This document shows positions 7,759 to 15,615 of a stretch of DNA of 38,635 nucleotides, in pieces. Both the position numbers and the translations under genes were made by a program. A model generated the notes under the pieces. The model did no database searches. It had not been told where the DNA came from and was given only the letters and a program-made list of their open reading frames with translations. This DNA is from an uncultured Burkholderiales bacterium. GTDB lineage: Bacteria > Pseudomonadota > Gammaproteobacteria > Burkholderiales > Burkholderiaceae_C. The stretch lies in contig CAIMTJ010000032.1 of the NCBI GenBank assembly GCA_903844385.1, positions 1 to 38,635 on the forward strand, read 5' to 3'. Each line of letters begins with the position of its first letter. Within the stretch, counting starts at the first letter, position 1.

Positions 7759-8961
7759 ATGAATAATCGTCGCGAATTTATCTCTCAAACCGCCTTGGCG
7801 GCTTCTTCGATGGCATTTCCTTTGATTGGTGGTGCTCAGGCCAAAACCGTCAAAGTCGGTGTGCTGCACCCTGTGACCGGTGCCTTGGCTTACTCGGGTC
7901 AACAATGCCGCGAAGGCGCCTTGATGGCCATTGAAGACATCAATCAAGCGGGGGGCATCAAGTCCTTGGGCGGCGCCAAGATTGAGGCCTTGCTCGGTGA
8001 CGCTCAGTCCACACCCCAAGGCGGTTCGGCCGAGGTTGAGAAAATGAACGAAGCGGGGGTGTGTGCCGTGGTGGGGGCATTTGCCTCGGCCATTTGCTTG
8101 GCCACCACCCAAACCGCGGCCAAGTACAACCTGCCCCATATTGTGGATGTGGGCGTGGCCGATCAAATTGTGGAGCGCGGACTCAAGAATACCTTTCGTT
8201 TTGGGCCTGGCTATAAAAAATGCGCCGAAGTGGCAGTTGCCAACTTGCACGTCTTGAATGTGGCCGCTGGCAAGCCCGCTCGCTCGGTCATGATCATCCA
8301 CGAGGAGTCCTTGTTTGGCACCGGCACGGCCAATTTGCTGTCCAAAGAACTGCCCGGTTATGGCTACGACATCAAAGAAATCGTCAAGCACCCCAACCCC
8401 AGTCGGGATTTCAACAACATTGTGCTACGCATGAAGCAAATCAACCCCGATATTGTGATTCCTGCCAATTACTACAACGAGTACGCGCTTCTCGTTCGCA
8501 CCATGCAGCAGCAGCAAGTCGTGCCCAAAGCCATTTACTCGGTCTTGGGTGGTGCAGCATCGAGCTATAAATTCGTCAAAGAGTACCCCCAGGCCGCCAA
8601 TGGCATCATTGACTGCAACCATTGGTTCAACCCCAAGGACAAAAAAGCCCAAGCGCTTAAAAAACGCGCCGAGGCCAAGGGCCTGTTCTTTAGCTACGAG
8701 TTGTTCATGACGTACACCGCCATGACGCTGCTTGCCGACGCTTTGGAGCGCGCCAAGTCAACCGACCGTGCCGCCATCATTGACGCCTTGAACAAGAGCC
8801 AGTTCTCTGGCCACATCATGCCCTATGGCACCACCCAATTCGTCAACGGTCAAAACATGGGTGCACAGCCCTTGATGACCCAAGTGGTCAAGGGCGACAT
8901 CAAGGTGATCGTGCCCCGTGAGTACCGTGAGGTGGAGGCCATTTTCCCATTGCACGCCTAA
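7759..8961 (+). CDS. Liv-type ABC transporter substrate-binding protein
   Basis: A 400-residue periplasmic binding protein of the type I (LivK/AmiC/UrtA-like) fold. The N-terminus NNRREFISQTALAASS resembles a twin-arginine signal, followed by a hydrophobic stretch and AQA cleavage near residue 29. The mature part starts KTVKVGVLHPVTGALAYSGQQCREGALMAIEDIN, typical of receptors for branched amino acids, short amides or urea, and continues with VVGAFASAICLATTQTAAKY. GGAG lies seven bases before the ATG. As first gene of the block it is followed by both permeases and both ATPases after a 160-base gap. The ligand is not predictable; the downstream HyuAB genes suggest an amide, cyclic amide or carboxylate. 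Confidence 0.9.
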   Translation: MNNRREFISQTALAASSMAFPLIGGAQAKTVKVGVLHPVTGALAYSGQQCREGALMAIEDINQAGGIKSLGGAKIEALLGDAQSTPQGGSAEVEKMNEAGVCAVVGAFASAICLATTQTAAKYNLPHIVDVGVADQIVERGLKNTFRFGPGYKKCAEVAVANLHVLNVAAGKPARSVMIIHEESLFGTGTANLLSKELPGYGYDIKEIVKHPNPSRDFNNIVLRMKQINPDIVIPANYYNEYALLVRTMQQQQVVPKAIYSVLGGAASSYKFVKEYPQAANGIIDCNHWFNPKDKKAQALKKRAEAKGLFFSYELFMTYTAMTLLADALERAKSTDRAAIIDALNKSQFSGHIMPYGTTQFVNGQNMGAQPLMTQVVKGDIKVIVPREYREVEAIFPLHA

Positions 8962-9121
8962 GCGGCGGCTGGGGGCTTGGTGAGCGCGATGGGCGTGTCT
9001 GAAGTCGCCAAAAACCCTTTGAGTGCCTCTCACCCAGGCTTGTCGTCTAGGGTGGGGTGGTGCGGCGTGGTCTTTGTGTCGTCTGAGTCCATTGGGGCTT
9101 GATCGTTAAAGGTGGCTGTCC

Positions 9122-9994
9122 TTGTTTGATCTGGGTATTGTGTTGTCGAGTGTGTTGAATGGACTCACCATGGGTGCGGTCTATACCCTCATTGCTTTGG
9201 GACTGACGTTGATCTACGGGGTGCTGCACATCATCAACTTCGCCCATGGCGCAGCACTCATGATGGCGCTTTTTGCGGTCTATGGATTGAACCAGTTTTT
9301 CGGACTCGATCCGTATGCCAGCATCGCCATCGTGGTGCCTGCCATGTTTGTCTTTGGGTACACCTTGCAGCGTTTTGTCATTGAGCGTGCCAGTCATGAG
9401 CGCGATGAAAATATTTTGCTCGTCACCTTGGGCGTCTCCATTGTGATGGAGAACTTGGCCTTGATCCTTTTTCATTCCGACACGCGAAGCATCGACAGCG
9501 GCTACACCTTGAGCACGGTGACTATTTTGGGGTGCGTCTTGGCCCGCGCCAAGGTGATCGCCTTTGTGGGGGCGATGGTGGTCTCGGCCCTGTTGGTGGT
9601 GTTGATTCAAAAAACCGATTTGGGTCGTGCCATTCGCGCCGTTGCCAAAGAAAAGCAAGGTGCTCGATTGATGGGCATCAACGTCGAGCATGTGTATGCC
9701 ATGAGTTTTGGCATCGGCATGGCCAGTTTGGGCGCTGCGGCTGCCTTTTTGTTGCCCTCCTTTTATGTCAACCCGACGGTTGGCAACGGTTTTGTGTTGG
9801 TGGCCTTCACCATTGTGGTGTTGGGGGGAATGGGGAGTTTCTTGGGCGCTTGGGTGGGCGGCTTGCTCGTGGGTGTGGTGGAGTCGGTGGGGGGGCTCTT
9901 TTTAGGGGATTCGTTGGGGCAGGCGGGGATTTTTTTGATCTTCATCGTGGTGCTGCTCTTTCGGCCCCAGGGTCTTTTTGGAGCCAAGACGTGA
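9122..9994 (+). CDS. livH: LivH-type ABC transporter permease
   Basis: A 290-residue inner-membrane permease with eight or so hydrophobic helices and the LivH signatures NGLTMGAVYTLIALGLTLIYGVLHIINFAHGAALM (about 12-46) and VVLGGMGSFLGAWVGGLLVGVVE near the C-terminus. It forms the membrane channel with LivM. The start is TTG at 9122: AAAGGTGG sits six bases upstream, and the first residues MFDLGIVLSS lead straight into helix 1. A 160-base gap separates it from the receptor gene. Its TGA overlaps the GTG of livM as GTGA. Confidence 0.93.
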   Translation: MFDLGIVLSSVLNGLTMGAVYTLIALGLTLIYGVLHIINFAHGAALMMALFAVYGLNQFFGLDPYASIAIVVPAMFVFGYTLQRFVIERASHERDENILLVTLGVSIVMENLALILFHSDTRSIDSGYTLSTVTILGCVLARAKVIAFVGAMVVSALLVVLIQKTDLGRAIRAVAKEKQGARLMGINVEHVYAMSFGIGMASLGAAAAFLLPSFYVNPTVGNGFVLVAFTIVVLGGMGSFLGAWVGGLLVGVVESVGGLFLGDSLGQAGIFLIFIVVLLFRPQGLFGAKT

Positions 9995-11067
9995 AAGATC
10001 TGCGCTGGATTGTCGTGTTTGCCCTGGTGGTGGGTTTGCTGCCGGTGGTGTCGCACTCGGGTGTCTTTTTGAACTGGCTCATGATGGCCCTCTTTGCCAC
10101 CTTGCTGTCGCAAGCTTGGAACGTCTTGGGCGGGTATGCAGGCCAGTTCTCTTTTGGTCACGCGGTCTTTTTTGGCACTGGCGCCTATGCCCAAGCGTTG
10201 TTGCAGCTGAGCGCGGGCGTGAACCCTTGGGTCGCCTTGGTGGGCGCGGTGTTGATCTCAGCGTCCTTGGGTGCAGGCTTGGCGGCGGTGTCGTTTCGCT
10301 ATGGGCTCAAAGGGTCTTATTTCGCCTTGGTGACCTTGGCCTTTGCCGAGGTGTTTCGCATCTTGGCCTTGAGTGCGAACTTCACCGGTGGTGGGGTGGG
10401 CTTGATGCTGCCCTTGTCGGAGTCGCTGGGCAATATGCAATTTGCCTCGCGCGCGGGCTATATATGGCTGATTTTGGCCTGGGTGGTGCTGGCGCTCCTG
10501 GTCACTGCTTTCTTGCGCCAATCGCGCTTTGGCGCCTATGCCCAAGCGGTGCGAGACAATGAAGATGCCGCCACAGCGTTGGGCGTGAACCCTTTTGCAA
10601 TCAAGTGCTGGGCCACGGTGTTGTCGGCTGCGTTGATGGGCGCGGGTGGTGCGTTTTATGTGCAAGTGTTTCAATACATCGACCCCAATTTGGTCTATGG
10701 CTCGCACACCTCCGTGGCTGCGTTGGTGGGCGCCATTGTGGGCGGCATGGGCACGCTTTGGGGGCCGGTGGTGGGTGCCATGGCCTTGGAGTTGCTCGCT
10801 GAGCTCACGCGCAATTTGTTTGGCGAGTTGCCAGGCATCAATTTGATGGTCTATGGCGCCTTGCTGATCCTCATCATGGTGTTCTTGCCCCGAGGACTGG
10901 TGGGATTGAAAGACCGCTGGCAAGGCCAGAAAAAGAGCCAACGCCGTCTGCTGTCTGCGCCCCACACCGAGATGGCGCCGCTGGGGCTGGTGCCACGTGC
11001 TTCACCGCCCATGACGGCTTCTGGCGAGATGACGCCCCAAGGCCAAGGACACAGCGATGTTGCTTGA
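9991..11067 (+). CDS. livM: LivM-type ABC transporter permease
   Basis: The second permease of the importer, 358 residues. I place the start at GTG 9991, overlapping the livH stop (GTGA). The open frame extends upstream, but that part only shadows livH. The protein starts KDLRWIVVFALVVGLLPVV and has the LivM motif WNVLGGYAGQFSFGHAVFFGTGAYAQALL (about 40-70). Conserved AVRDNEDAATALGVNPFAIK and GGMGTLWGPVVGAMALELL segments follow near the C-terminal half. A tail of about 45 polar residues follows the last helix and is longer than usual. It overlaps livG by 11 bases. Confidence 0.92.
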   Translation: MKDLRWIVVFALVVGLLPVVSHSGVFLNWLMMALFATLLSQAWNVLGGYAGQFSFGHAVFFGTGAYAQALLQLSAGVNPWVALVGAVLISASLGAGLAAVSFRYGLKGSYFALVTLAFAEVFRILALSANFTGGGVGLMLPLSESLGNMQFASRAGYIWLILAWVVLALLVTAFLRQSRFGAYAQAVRDNEDAATALGVNPFAIKCWATVLSAALMGAGGAFYVQVFQYIDPNLVYGSHTSVAALVGAIVGGMGTLWGPVVGAMALELLAELTRNLFGELPGINLMVYGALLILIMVFLPRGLVGLKDRWQGQKKSQRRLLSAPHTEMAPLGLVPRASPPMTASGEMTPQGQGHSDVA

Positions 11068-11824
11068 ACTCAGAGGCGTTTACCGCTCATTTGGCGGTTT
11101 AAAGGCCGTGCAGAACTTGAGTTTGCAAGTGCCTGAAAACTCACTCAGTGCGCTCATTGGCCCCAATGGGGCGGGCAAGACCACGGTGTTTTCATTGATG
11201 TCGGGGTTTTTAAAACCCGACCAAGGTCAAGTGTTCTTCATGGGCAGGGACATCACGGGACTGCCCGCCCACGAGTGTGCCAAGCTCGGGCTCACCCGAA
11301 CCTTTCAAATCGTGCAGCCCTTTGCCAGCCAGACGGTGAGAGAGAACATTGCGGTGGGCGCGCATTTGCATTTGAAGTCGCGCACCGACGCGCTCGCCTA
11401 CGCCAGTGATGTGGCGGCGCAAGTCGGCCTGGCGGGTCTTTTGGATCAACCCGCGCGTGAGCTCACGGTGGCTGCACGAAAGCGCTTGGAGTTGGCCCGT
11501 GGGCTGTCCACGCGACCCTCCTTGTTGTTGCTCGATGAGGTGTTGGCTGGTTTGAACCCGCAAGAGATCGCCGAGATGCTGCCGGTCATCCGTGGCATTG
11601 TCGAGTCTGGCGTGAGTGTTCTCATGATTGAACACGTGATGCAAGCGGTCATGAATTTGGCGCGTCACGCTTGGGTCCTCTCTCAAGGGGAGTTGATTTT
11701 TGCGGGACCCACGAAATTGCTCAGCCACGACCCAGCGGTGATCGAGGCCTATTTTGGTGTGGCGGGTGCGGCCAAATTGCGCCAAGTTCAAAATCGAGTT
11801 CAAGAGCAGGGGGACAACGCATGA
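11057..11824 (+). CDS. livG: LivG-type ABC transporter ATPase
   Basis: A 255-residue ATP-binding subunit. Walker A is GPNGAGKTT (35-43), followed by the LivG-specific LTRTFQIVQPF segment. Walker B is LLLLDEVLAGLNP. The signature helix reads ELTVAARKRLELARG instead of LSGGQ; this degenerate C-loop is usual for this LivG branch and is not a defect. H is present in MIEHVMQAVM (switch). It pairs with LivF to power import through LivHM. The ATG lies inside the end of livM, and its TGA overlaps the livF ATG as ATGA. Confidence 0.94.
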   Translation: MLLELRGVYRSFGGLKAVQNLSLQVPENSLSALIGPNGAGKTTVFSLMSGFLKPDQGQVFFMGRDITGLPAHECAKLGLTRTFQIVQPFASQTVRENIAVGAHLHLKSRTDALAYASDVAAQVGLAGLLDQPARELTVAARKRLELARGLSTRPSLLLLDEVLAGLNPQEIAEMLPVIRGIVESGVSVLMIEHVMQAVMNLARHAWVLSQGELIFAGPTKLLSHDPAVIEAYFGVAGAAKLRQVQNRVQEQGDNA

Positions 11825-12531
11825 GCGAGTTGCTCCAAGTCACCGACTTGTCCTCAGGATACGGGGCGGTGCAGATTTTGCGCGATGTGCATTTGACACT
11901 TCACACTGGCGAGTTGGTGGCGCTCTTGGGCAGCAACGGGGCGGGCAAGACCACGCTCAACCACACCCTTTGTGGGCTCGTGCGCGCCCAAAGTGGCCAA
12001 GTGCTCTTTAACGGTCAAGACCTCACCCATGCGCACTACAGCGACGTGGTGCGTGCTGGCTTGATACAAGTTCCCGAGGGGCGAAAAATTTTCCCCAACA
12101 TGAACGTGTTGGACAATTTGCTGCTGGGCGCTTACACACTTCCCCAGTCGCTTCGCCCAGATTTGCTCGAGCGGGTCTTGAAGACTTTTCCACGACTCGC
12201 TGAGCGGCTCACGCAAATGGCGGGCACCTTGAGTGGGGGTGAGCAGCAAATGTTGGCCATCGGGCGAGGGCTCATGGCGGCGCCCAAGCTGTTGATTTTG
12301 GATGAGCCCTCACTGGGCCTGTCTCCAAAGCTCGTGCAAGAGATGTTTGACTTGATCGTGCAGCTCAAGGACGAGGGGCTCACGATACTGCTCGTTGAGC
12401 AAAACGTGGGGCAGTCCTTGGACGTGGCCTCGCGCGCCTATGTGCTGGAGAACGGTCAGATTCGTTTTAGCGGCTCGCCTGAGGACTTGCTCGCCAGTGA
12501 CGTGATGCGCCAAGCGTATCTGGGCGCATGA
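11821..12531 (+). CDS. livF: LivF-type ABC transporter ATPase
   Basis: The second ATPase, 236 residues from the ATG that overlaps the livG stop. Walker A is GSNGAGKT (37-44), LSGGEQQ signature at 137-143, and Walker B LLILDEPSLGL with D161 and E162. The LivF segment IQVPEGRKIFPNMNV is present (usually VPEGRxxFPxLTV). The open frame extends upstream to 11671 but only in antiphase to livG, so that part is rejected. It ends 16 bases before the Bug gene, which has its own strong ribosome-binding site. Confidence 0.94.
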   Translation: MSELLQVTDLSSGYGAVQILRDVHLTLHTGELVALLGSNGAGKTTLNHTLCGLVRAQSGQVLFNGQDLTHAHYSDVVRAGLIQVPEGRKIFPNMNVLDNLLLGAYTLPQSLRPDLLERVLKTFPRLAERLTQMAGTLSGGEQQMLAIGRGLMAAPKLLILDEPSLGLSPKLVQEMFDLIVQLKDEGLTILLVEQNVGQSLDVASRAYVLENGQIRFSGSPEDLLASDVMRQAYLGA

Positions 12532-12547
12532 TGGAGGAGGTATCAAC

Positions 12548-13633
12548 GTGAAAGAAGACAGCATGCTCAGTTTTGATCATCACACCCGGGCCCGCTCGGG
12601 TCTGTGGGGGGGGAGACGTATCAATCGCCCAGTGCAACCCCTGTGCCAATGGGGCCAGACTTTAGGGCGCGTGGCGGCAAACTTGATTGGGCTGGCGCTG
12701 ACTGTTGTGCTTGGCTTTTGTGTTCTCCCGGCTCGGGCTCAATCGACGCCTGCGCCTGTGCGCATTTTGGTGGGTGCACCCGCTGGTGGCACCACCGACA
12801 CGATGGCACGCGCTCTCGCGCAAGCCCTCTCGCAGCAGTGGTCGCGTGTGGTGCTTGTGGAAAACCGCACGGGAGCGGGAGGCAATGTGGCGGCTGAAGC
12901 GGTGGCGCGCGCTGCACCCGATGGGCTCACCTTGCTCATGAGTTTTACCTCACACGCCATCAATGCCTCGCTTTACCCCCACTTGCCCTTTGATCCGATC
13001 AAGGACTTCACCCCCATCACCATGGTCTCCACCTCGCCCTCGATCCTGGTGGCGCACCCCTCCTTGGGGGCCAACACCTTGCCCGAGCTCATCGCCTTGG
13101 CCAAGGCGCAACCGGGTAAATTGAATTTCGCCATCGGCGCGCTGGGGTCTTCCTTGCATTTGGCAGGCGACGCCTTCAAGCTCAAAGCCGGCGTGAACAT
13201 TGTCAATGTGCCCTACCGGGGCACGGCACCGGCCATCCAAGACGTGCTCGCTGGGCAAGTGGAATTGATGTTTGCCAACATTGGCAACGCGCAGCAGTAC
13301 TTGGCCGTGGGCAAGCTCAAGGCCTTGGGGGTCACGTCCCCCAAGCGACTCGCGGCCTTCCCCCAAGTGCCCAGCATGGCCGAGACCTTGCCAGGCTTTG
13401 AGTCGAGTGCGTGGTTTGGACTCTTTGGGCCCGCCAAAATCTCCCCCGAGCTCTTGGCTCGCTTGGAGTCGGGTGCACGCACTGCCATCTTGACACCCGA
13501 GGTCAAGCAGCGCATCGAGGCCGAAGGGGCGAGCGCTGTGGCCAACAGTTCGGCAGAATTTGCACAGTTCTTGGCCGCTGACATTGCGCGTTGGCGCGAG
13601 GTGGTGAAGTTCTCTGGGGCCAAACCAGAATGA
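12548..13633 (+). CDS. Bug/TctC-family periplasmic binding protein inside the ABC block
   Basis: A 361-residue Bug receptor. GGAGGAGG (12533-12540) seven bases before the GTG fixes the start. An unusually long n-region of about 40 residues precedes the signal helix ANLIGLALTVVLGFCVLPARAQ. The mature part begins VRILVGAPAGGTTDTMARALAQAL, the Bug ligand loop, with LNFAIGALGSSLHLAGDAFK and NVPYRGTAPAIQDVLAGQVELMF further on. No TctAB subunits are present. It lies between the complete ABC importer and the LeuCD-like genes, so it may bind the same or a related carboxylate. Its TGA overlaps the next ATG as ATGA. Confidence 0.92.
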   Translation: MKEDSMLSFDHHTRARSGLWGGRRINRPVQPLCQWGQTLGRVAANLIGLALTVVLGFCVLPARAQSTPAPVRILVGAPAGGTTDTMARALAQALSQQWSRVVLVENRTGAGGNVAAEAVARAAPDGLTLLMSFTSHAINASLYPHLPFDPIKDFTPITMVSTSPSILVAHPSLGANTLPELIALAKAQPGKLNFAIGALGSSLHLAGDAFKLKAGVNIVNVPYRGTAPAIQDVLAGQVELMFANIGNAQQYLAVGKLKALGVTSPKRLAAFPQVPSMAETLPGFESSAWFGLFGPAKISPELLARLESGARTAILTPEVKQRIEAEGASAVANSSAEFAQFLAADIARWREVVKFSGAKPE

Positions 13634-14988
13634 TGAACCCCGCTCAAGGCTCTGCCCACGCGCCGACAGCGTCAGATACCCTGGCGCGCACCCAGCCCAT
13701 CACCACTGCGCCCCCAAGCTCACCTCAAAGCTTGGCGCAAAAACTCATTGCCCGCGCATCGGGGCGCTCGAGCGTGGAGGTGGGGGCTTTGCTCAATTGC
13801 CAGGTTGACTTGGCCATGTTCCATGACTCCTCGGGCCCCAGGCGCTTGGCGCCGATGCTCAAAGAACTCGGTGCGAGCATTTGGGACAAGAACAAAGTGG
13901 TCTTGGTGATGGATCACTATGTGCCCGCCCGCGATGAAGAGTCCAGCGCCATTGTGGCGCTCGCGCGTGAGACGGCCAAAGCGTGGAAATTGCCCCACGT
14001 GATCGACTCTGAAGGCATTTGTCATGTGGTGCTGCCAGAGCGGGGGCATTTGAAGCCAGGCATGTTTTGTGTGGGGGGCGACTCGCACTCACCCACCGGG
14101 GGCGCTTTTGGCAGTTATATGTTTGGCATTGGTGCCACAGAAATGCTGGGGGTGGTGGTGAGCGGTGAAATTTGGCTCGAAGTGCCCCAGACCATTGCGC
14201 TCAATTGGACGGGCGAACTCGCACGGGGTGTGTGCGCCAAGGACATGATGCTGCACATGATTGCTGAGCTCGGGCTCAATGGTGGTCAATACCAAGCGCT
14301 CGAATACACCGGTGAGGTGGTCCAAGGTTTGTCCATGCAAGAGCGCATGACCCTCTCCAATATGGGCGCGGAGATGGGCGCGCAGGCCGCTTTGGTGGCG
14401 GCCGATCAAGTCACGGTCGACTATTTAATCGGGGTGGGTGTTGAGCCGCAAGCCCTCGAGGGCTGGAGCGCTTGGAGCAGTGACGCGGGTTCACACAGCC
14501 AAACGCTTCACTTTGATGCCCACACGTTGGCGCCGCAAATTGCCGCACCACACTCGCCTGCACTGACACGCGCCGTGACCGAGTTCGCTCCAACCCCGGT
14601 TGATATTGCCTACATTGGGGCCTGTACTGGGGCGAAACTCGTCGATTTGCGCGCCGCCGCGAGTGTGCTCAAGGGACACCGCGTGCACGCTCAAACCCGC
14701 TTGCTGGTGGCGCCTGCGAGCGCGCGTGACCAAGAGGCTGCCCGAGCCGAAGGCACGCTCCAAGTGTTGCTCGACGCGGGTGCACAGTTGCTGCCCAACA
14801 GTTGTGGCGCGTGTGCTGGTTACGGCGCAACGTTTGAAGAAGGCATGACCGTGATCTCCAGCACGGCTCGCAACTTCAAAGCTCGCATGGGCCCAGCGAG
14901 TGTTCAGGTCTATTTGGGCTCGCCCTACAGTGTGGCAGCAGCGGCCATCCAAGGACGGCTTGCCGATGTGCGCGAGATCCTCGCATGA
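13630..14988 (+). CDS. LeuC-like aconitase-family hydro-lyase, large subunit
   Basis: A 452-residue [4Fe-4S] hydro-lyase subunit. The three cluster cysteines are C332, C392 and C395, with the spacing (60, then 3) seen in isopropylmalate isomerase LeuC. MDHYVPA, GICH and GDSHSPTGGAFGSYMFGIG correspond to the family's conserved histidine and glycine motifs. The segment that is normally GSCTNSR reads GACTGAK here, so the usual Asn and substrate-binding Arg are changed. A true LeuC role is therefore unlikely. The nearest functional analogy is dimethylmaleate or maleate/citraconate hydratase (LeuCD-like enzymes of catabolism). The start is ATG 13630, overlapping the Bug stop; its own stop overlaps the small-subunit start. 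Confidence 0.9.
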   Translation: MMNPAQGSAHAPTASDTLARTQPITTAPPSSPQSLAQKLIARASGRSSVEVGALLNCQVDLAMFHDSSGPRRLAPMLKELGASIWDKNKVVLVMDHYVPARDEESSAIVALARETAKAWKLPHVIDSEGICHVVLPERGHLKPGMFCVGGDSHSPTGGAFGSYMFGIGATEMLGVVVSGEIWLEVPQTIALNWTGELARGVCAKDMMLHMIAELGLNGGQYQALEYTGEVVQGLSMQERMTLSNMGAEMGAQAALVAADQVTVDYLIGVGVEPQALEGWSAWSSDAGSHSQTLHFDAHTLAPQIAAPHSPALTRAVTEFAPTPVDIAYIGACTGAKLVDLRAAASVLKGHRVHAQTRLLVAPASARDQEAARAEGTLQVLLDAGAQLLPNSCGACAGYGATFEEGMTVISSTARNFKARMGPASVQVYLGSPYSVAAAAIQGRLADVREILA

Positions 14989-15512
14989 GCGAGTCATCGA
15001 GCGCCTTAACGCCCTGGTCGCGAGTGTGGCGACTAGGCTCCCAAGTGGACACGGACGCCTTGGCGCCTGGGGCCTACATGAAGTTTGGCATCGAGGTGAT
15101 TGCCCAGCACGCTCTCGAGTCCATGCGCGCAGACTTTGCCAGCGGTGTTCAAGTGGGCGACGTCATCGTGGCCGGTGAGGGCTTTGGGGTGGGCTCGTCT
15201 CGCGAGCAAGCCGCGGGTGTTTTGGTGCAGTTGGGCCTCAAGGCCGTGATCGCGCCGTCATTCAGCGGTTTGTTTTACCGCAACGCCTTCAATTTGGGCT
15301 TGCTGCTGTTGACTTGTCCGCGTGCCACTGAGATCGAGGAGGGCTGTGCGGTGCAAGTGCACCCCCAGGGGATTCAAATCCAAGGCGGGGACTTGTTGCC
15401 GGTGAAGCCCATACCGGAGTTTTTGCTCGAGATGGTGCGCGCCAAGGGTCTCTTGAATGTGCTCAAAGCGCGCATCGAATCGGGCCAAATCAAAACCACG
15501 CGAGAGGGTTGA
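14985..15512 (+). CDS. LeuD-like aconitase-family hydro-lyase, small subunit
   Basis: The 175-residue swivel-domain partner of the preceding gene. It has VDTDALAPGAYMKFG near the start and GEGFGVGSSREQAAGVLVQLGLKAVIAPSFSGLFYRNAFNLGL, where GSSRE is the substrate-binding motif of LeuD and aconitase domain 4. Usual LeuD reads GSSREHA; here the His is Gln. The ATG overlaps the large-subunit TGA, as expected for subunits made in equal amount. The two should form one hydratase or isomerase acting on a di- or tricarboxylate; context favours catabolism. Confidence 0.9.
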   Translation: MSESSSALTPWSRVWRLGSQVDTDALAPGAYMKFGIEVIAQHALESMRADFASGVQVGDVIVAGEGFGVGSSREQAAGVLVQLGLKAVIAPSFSGLFYRNAFNLGLLLLTCPRATEIEEGCAVQVHPQGIQIQGGDLLPVKPIPEFLLEMVRAKGLLNVLKARIESGQIKTTREG

Positions 15513-15597
15513 GTGGGCCCGCTGTGCGATGGTCGTGCAGCTGGGTGTGGTTGAGGTGGCTATTTTTTTTGTTCGTTTTTTTTCGTTGAGGTTTGTC

Positions 15598-15615
15598 ATG
15601 AGTGTTTTGCAATGA
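15598..15615 (+). CDS. Five-codon leader frame overlapping the hyuB start
   Basis: ATG AGT GTT TTG CAA TGA encodes MSVLQ. GAGG (15588-15591) lies six bases before its ATG, while hyuB itself has no Shine-Dalgarno at a normal distance. The TGA overlaps the hyuB ATG as ATGA. Ribosomes loaded here would terminate exactly on the hyuB start, so this may be a loading leader for hyuB. It could also be chance, with hyuB starting from another codon. Confidence 0.35.
   Translation: MSVLQ

Noticed and set aside
9532-9990. Upstream extension of the livM reading frame
   Set aside because: This part runs inside livH in another phase and gives no LivM-like sequence; GTG 9991 with GTGA overlap is the natural start.
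10258-10965. 235-codon minus-strand frame opposite livM
   Set aside because: His/Gln/Arg-rich composition typical of an antisense shadow of a GC-rich membrane-protein gene; no motif or ribosome-binding site.
11057-11824. Broken ABC signature in LivG
   Set aside because: LTVAARKRLELAR is a normal variant of this LivG branch, not a mutation.
13630-15512. True leucine-biosynthesis leuCD
   Set aside because: The substrate-binding motif is altered (GACTGAK) and no leuB or leuA is adjacent; the context is catabolic.
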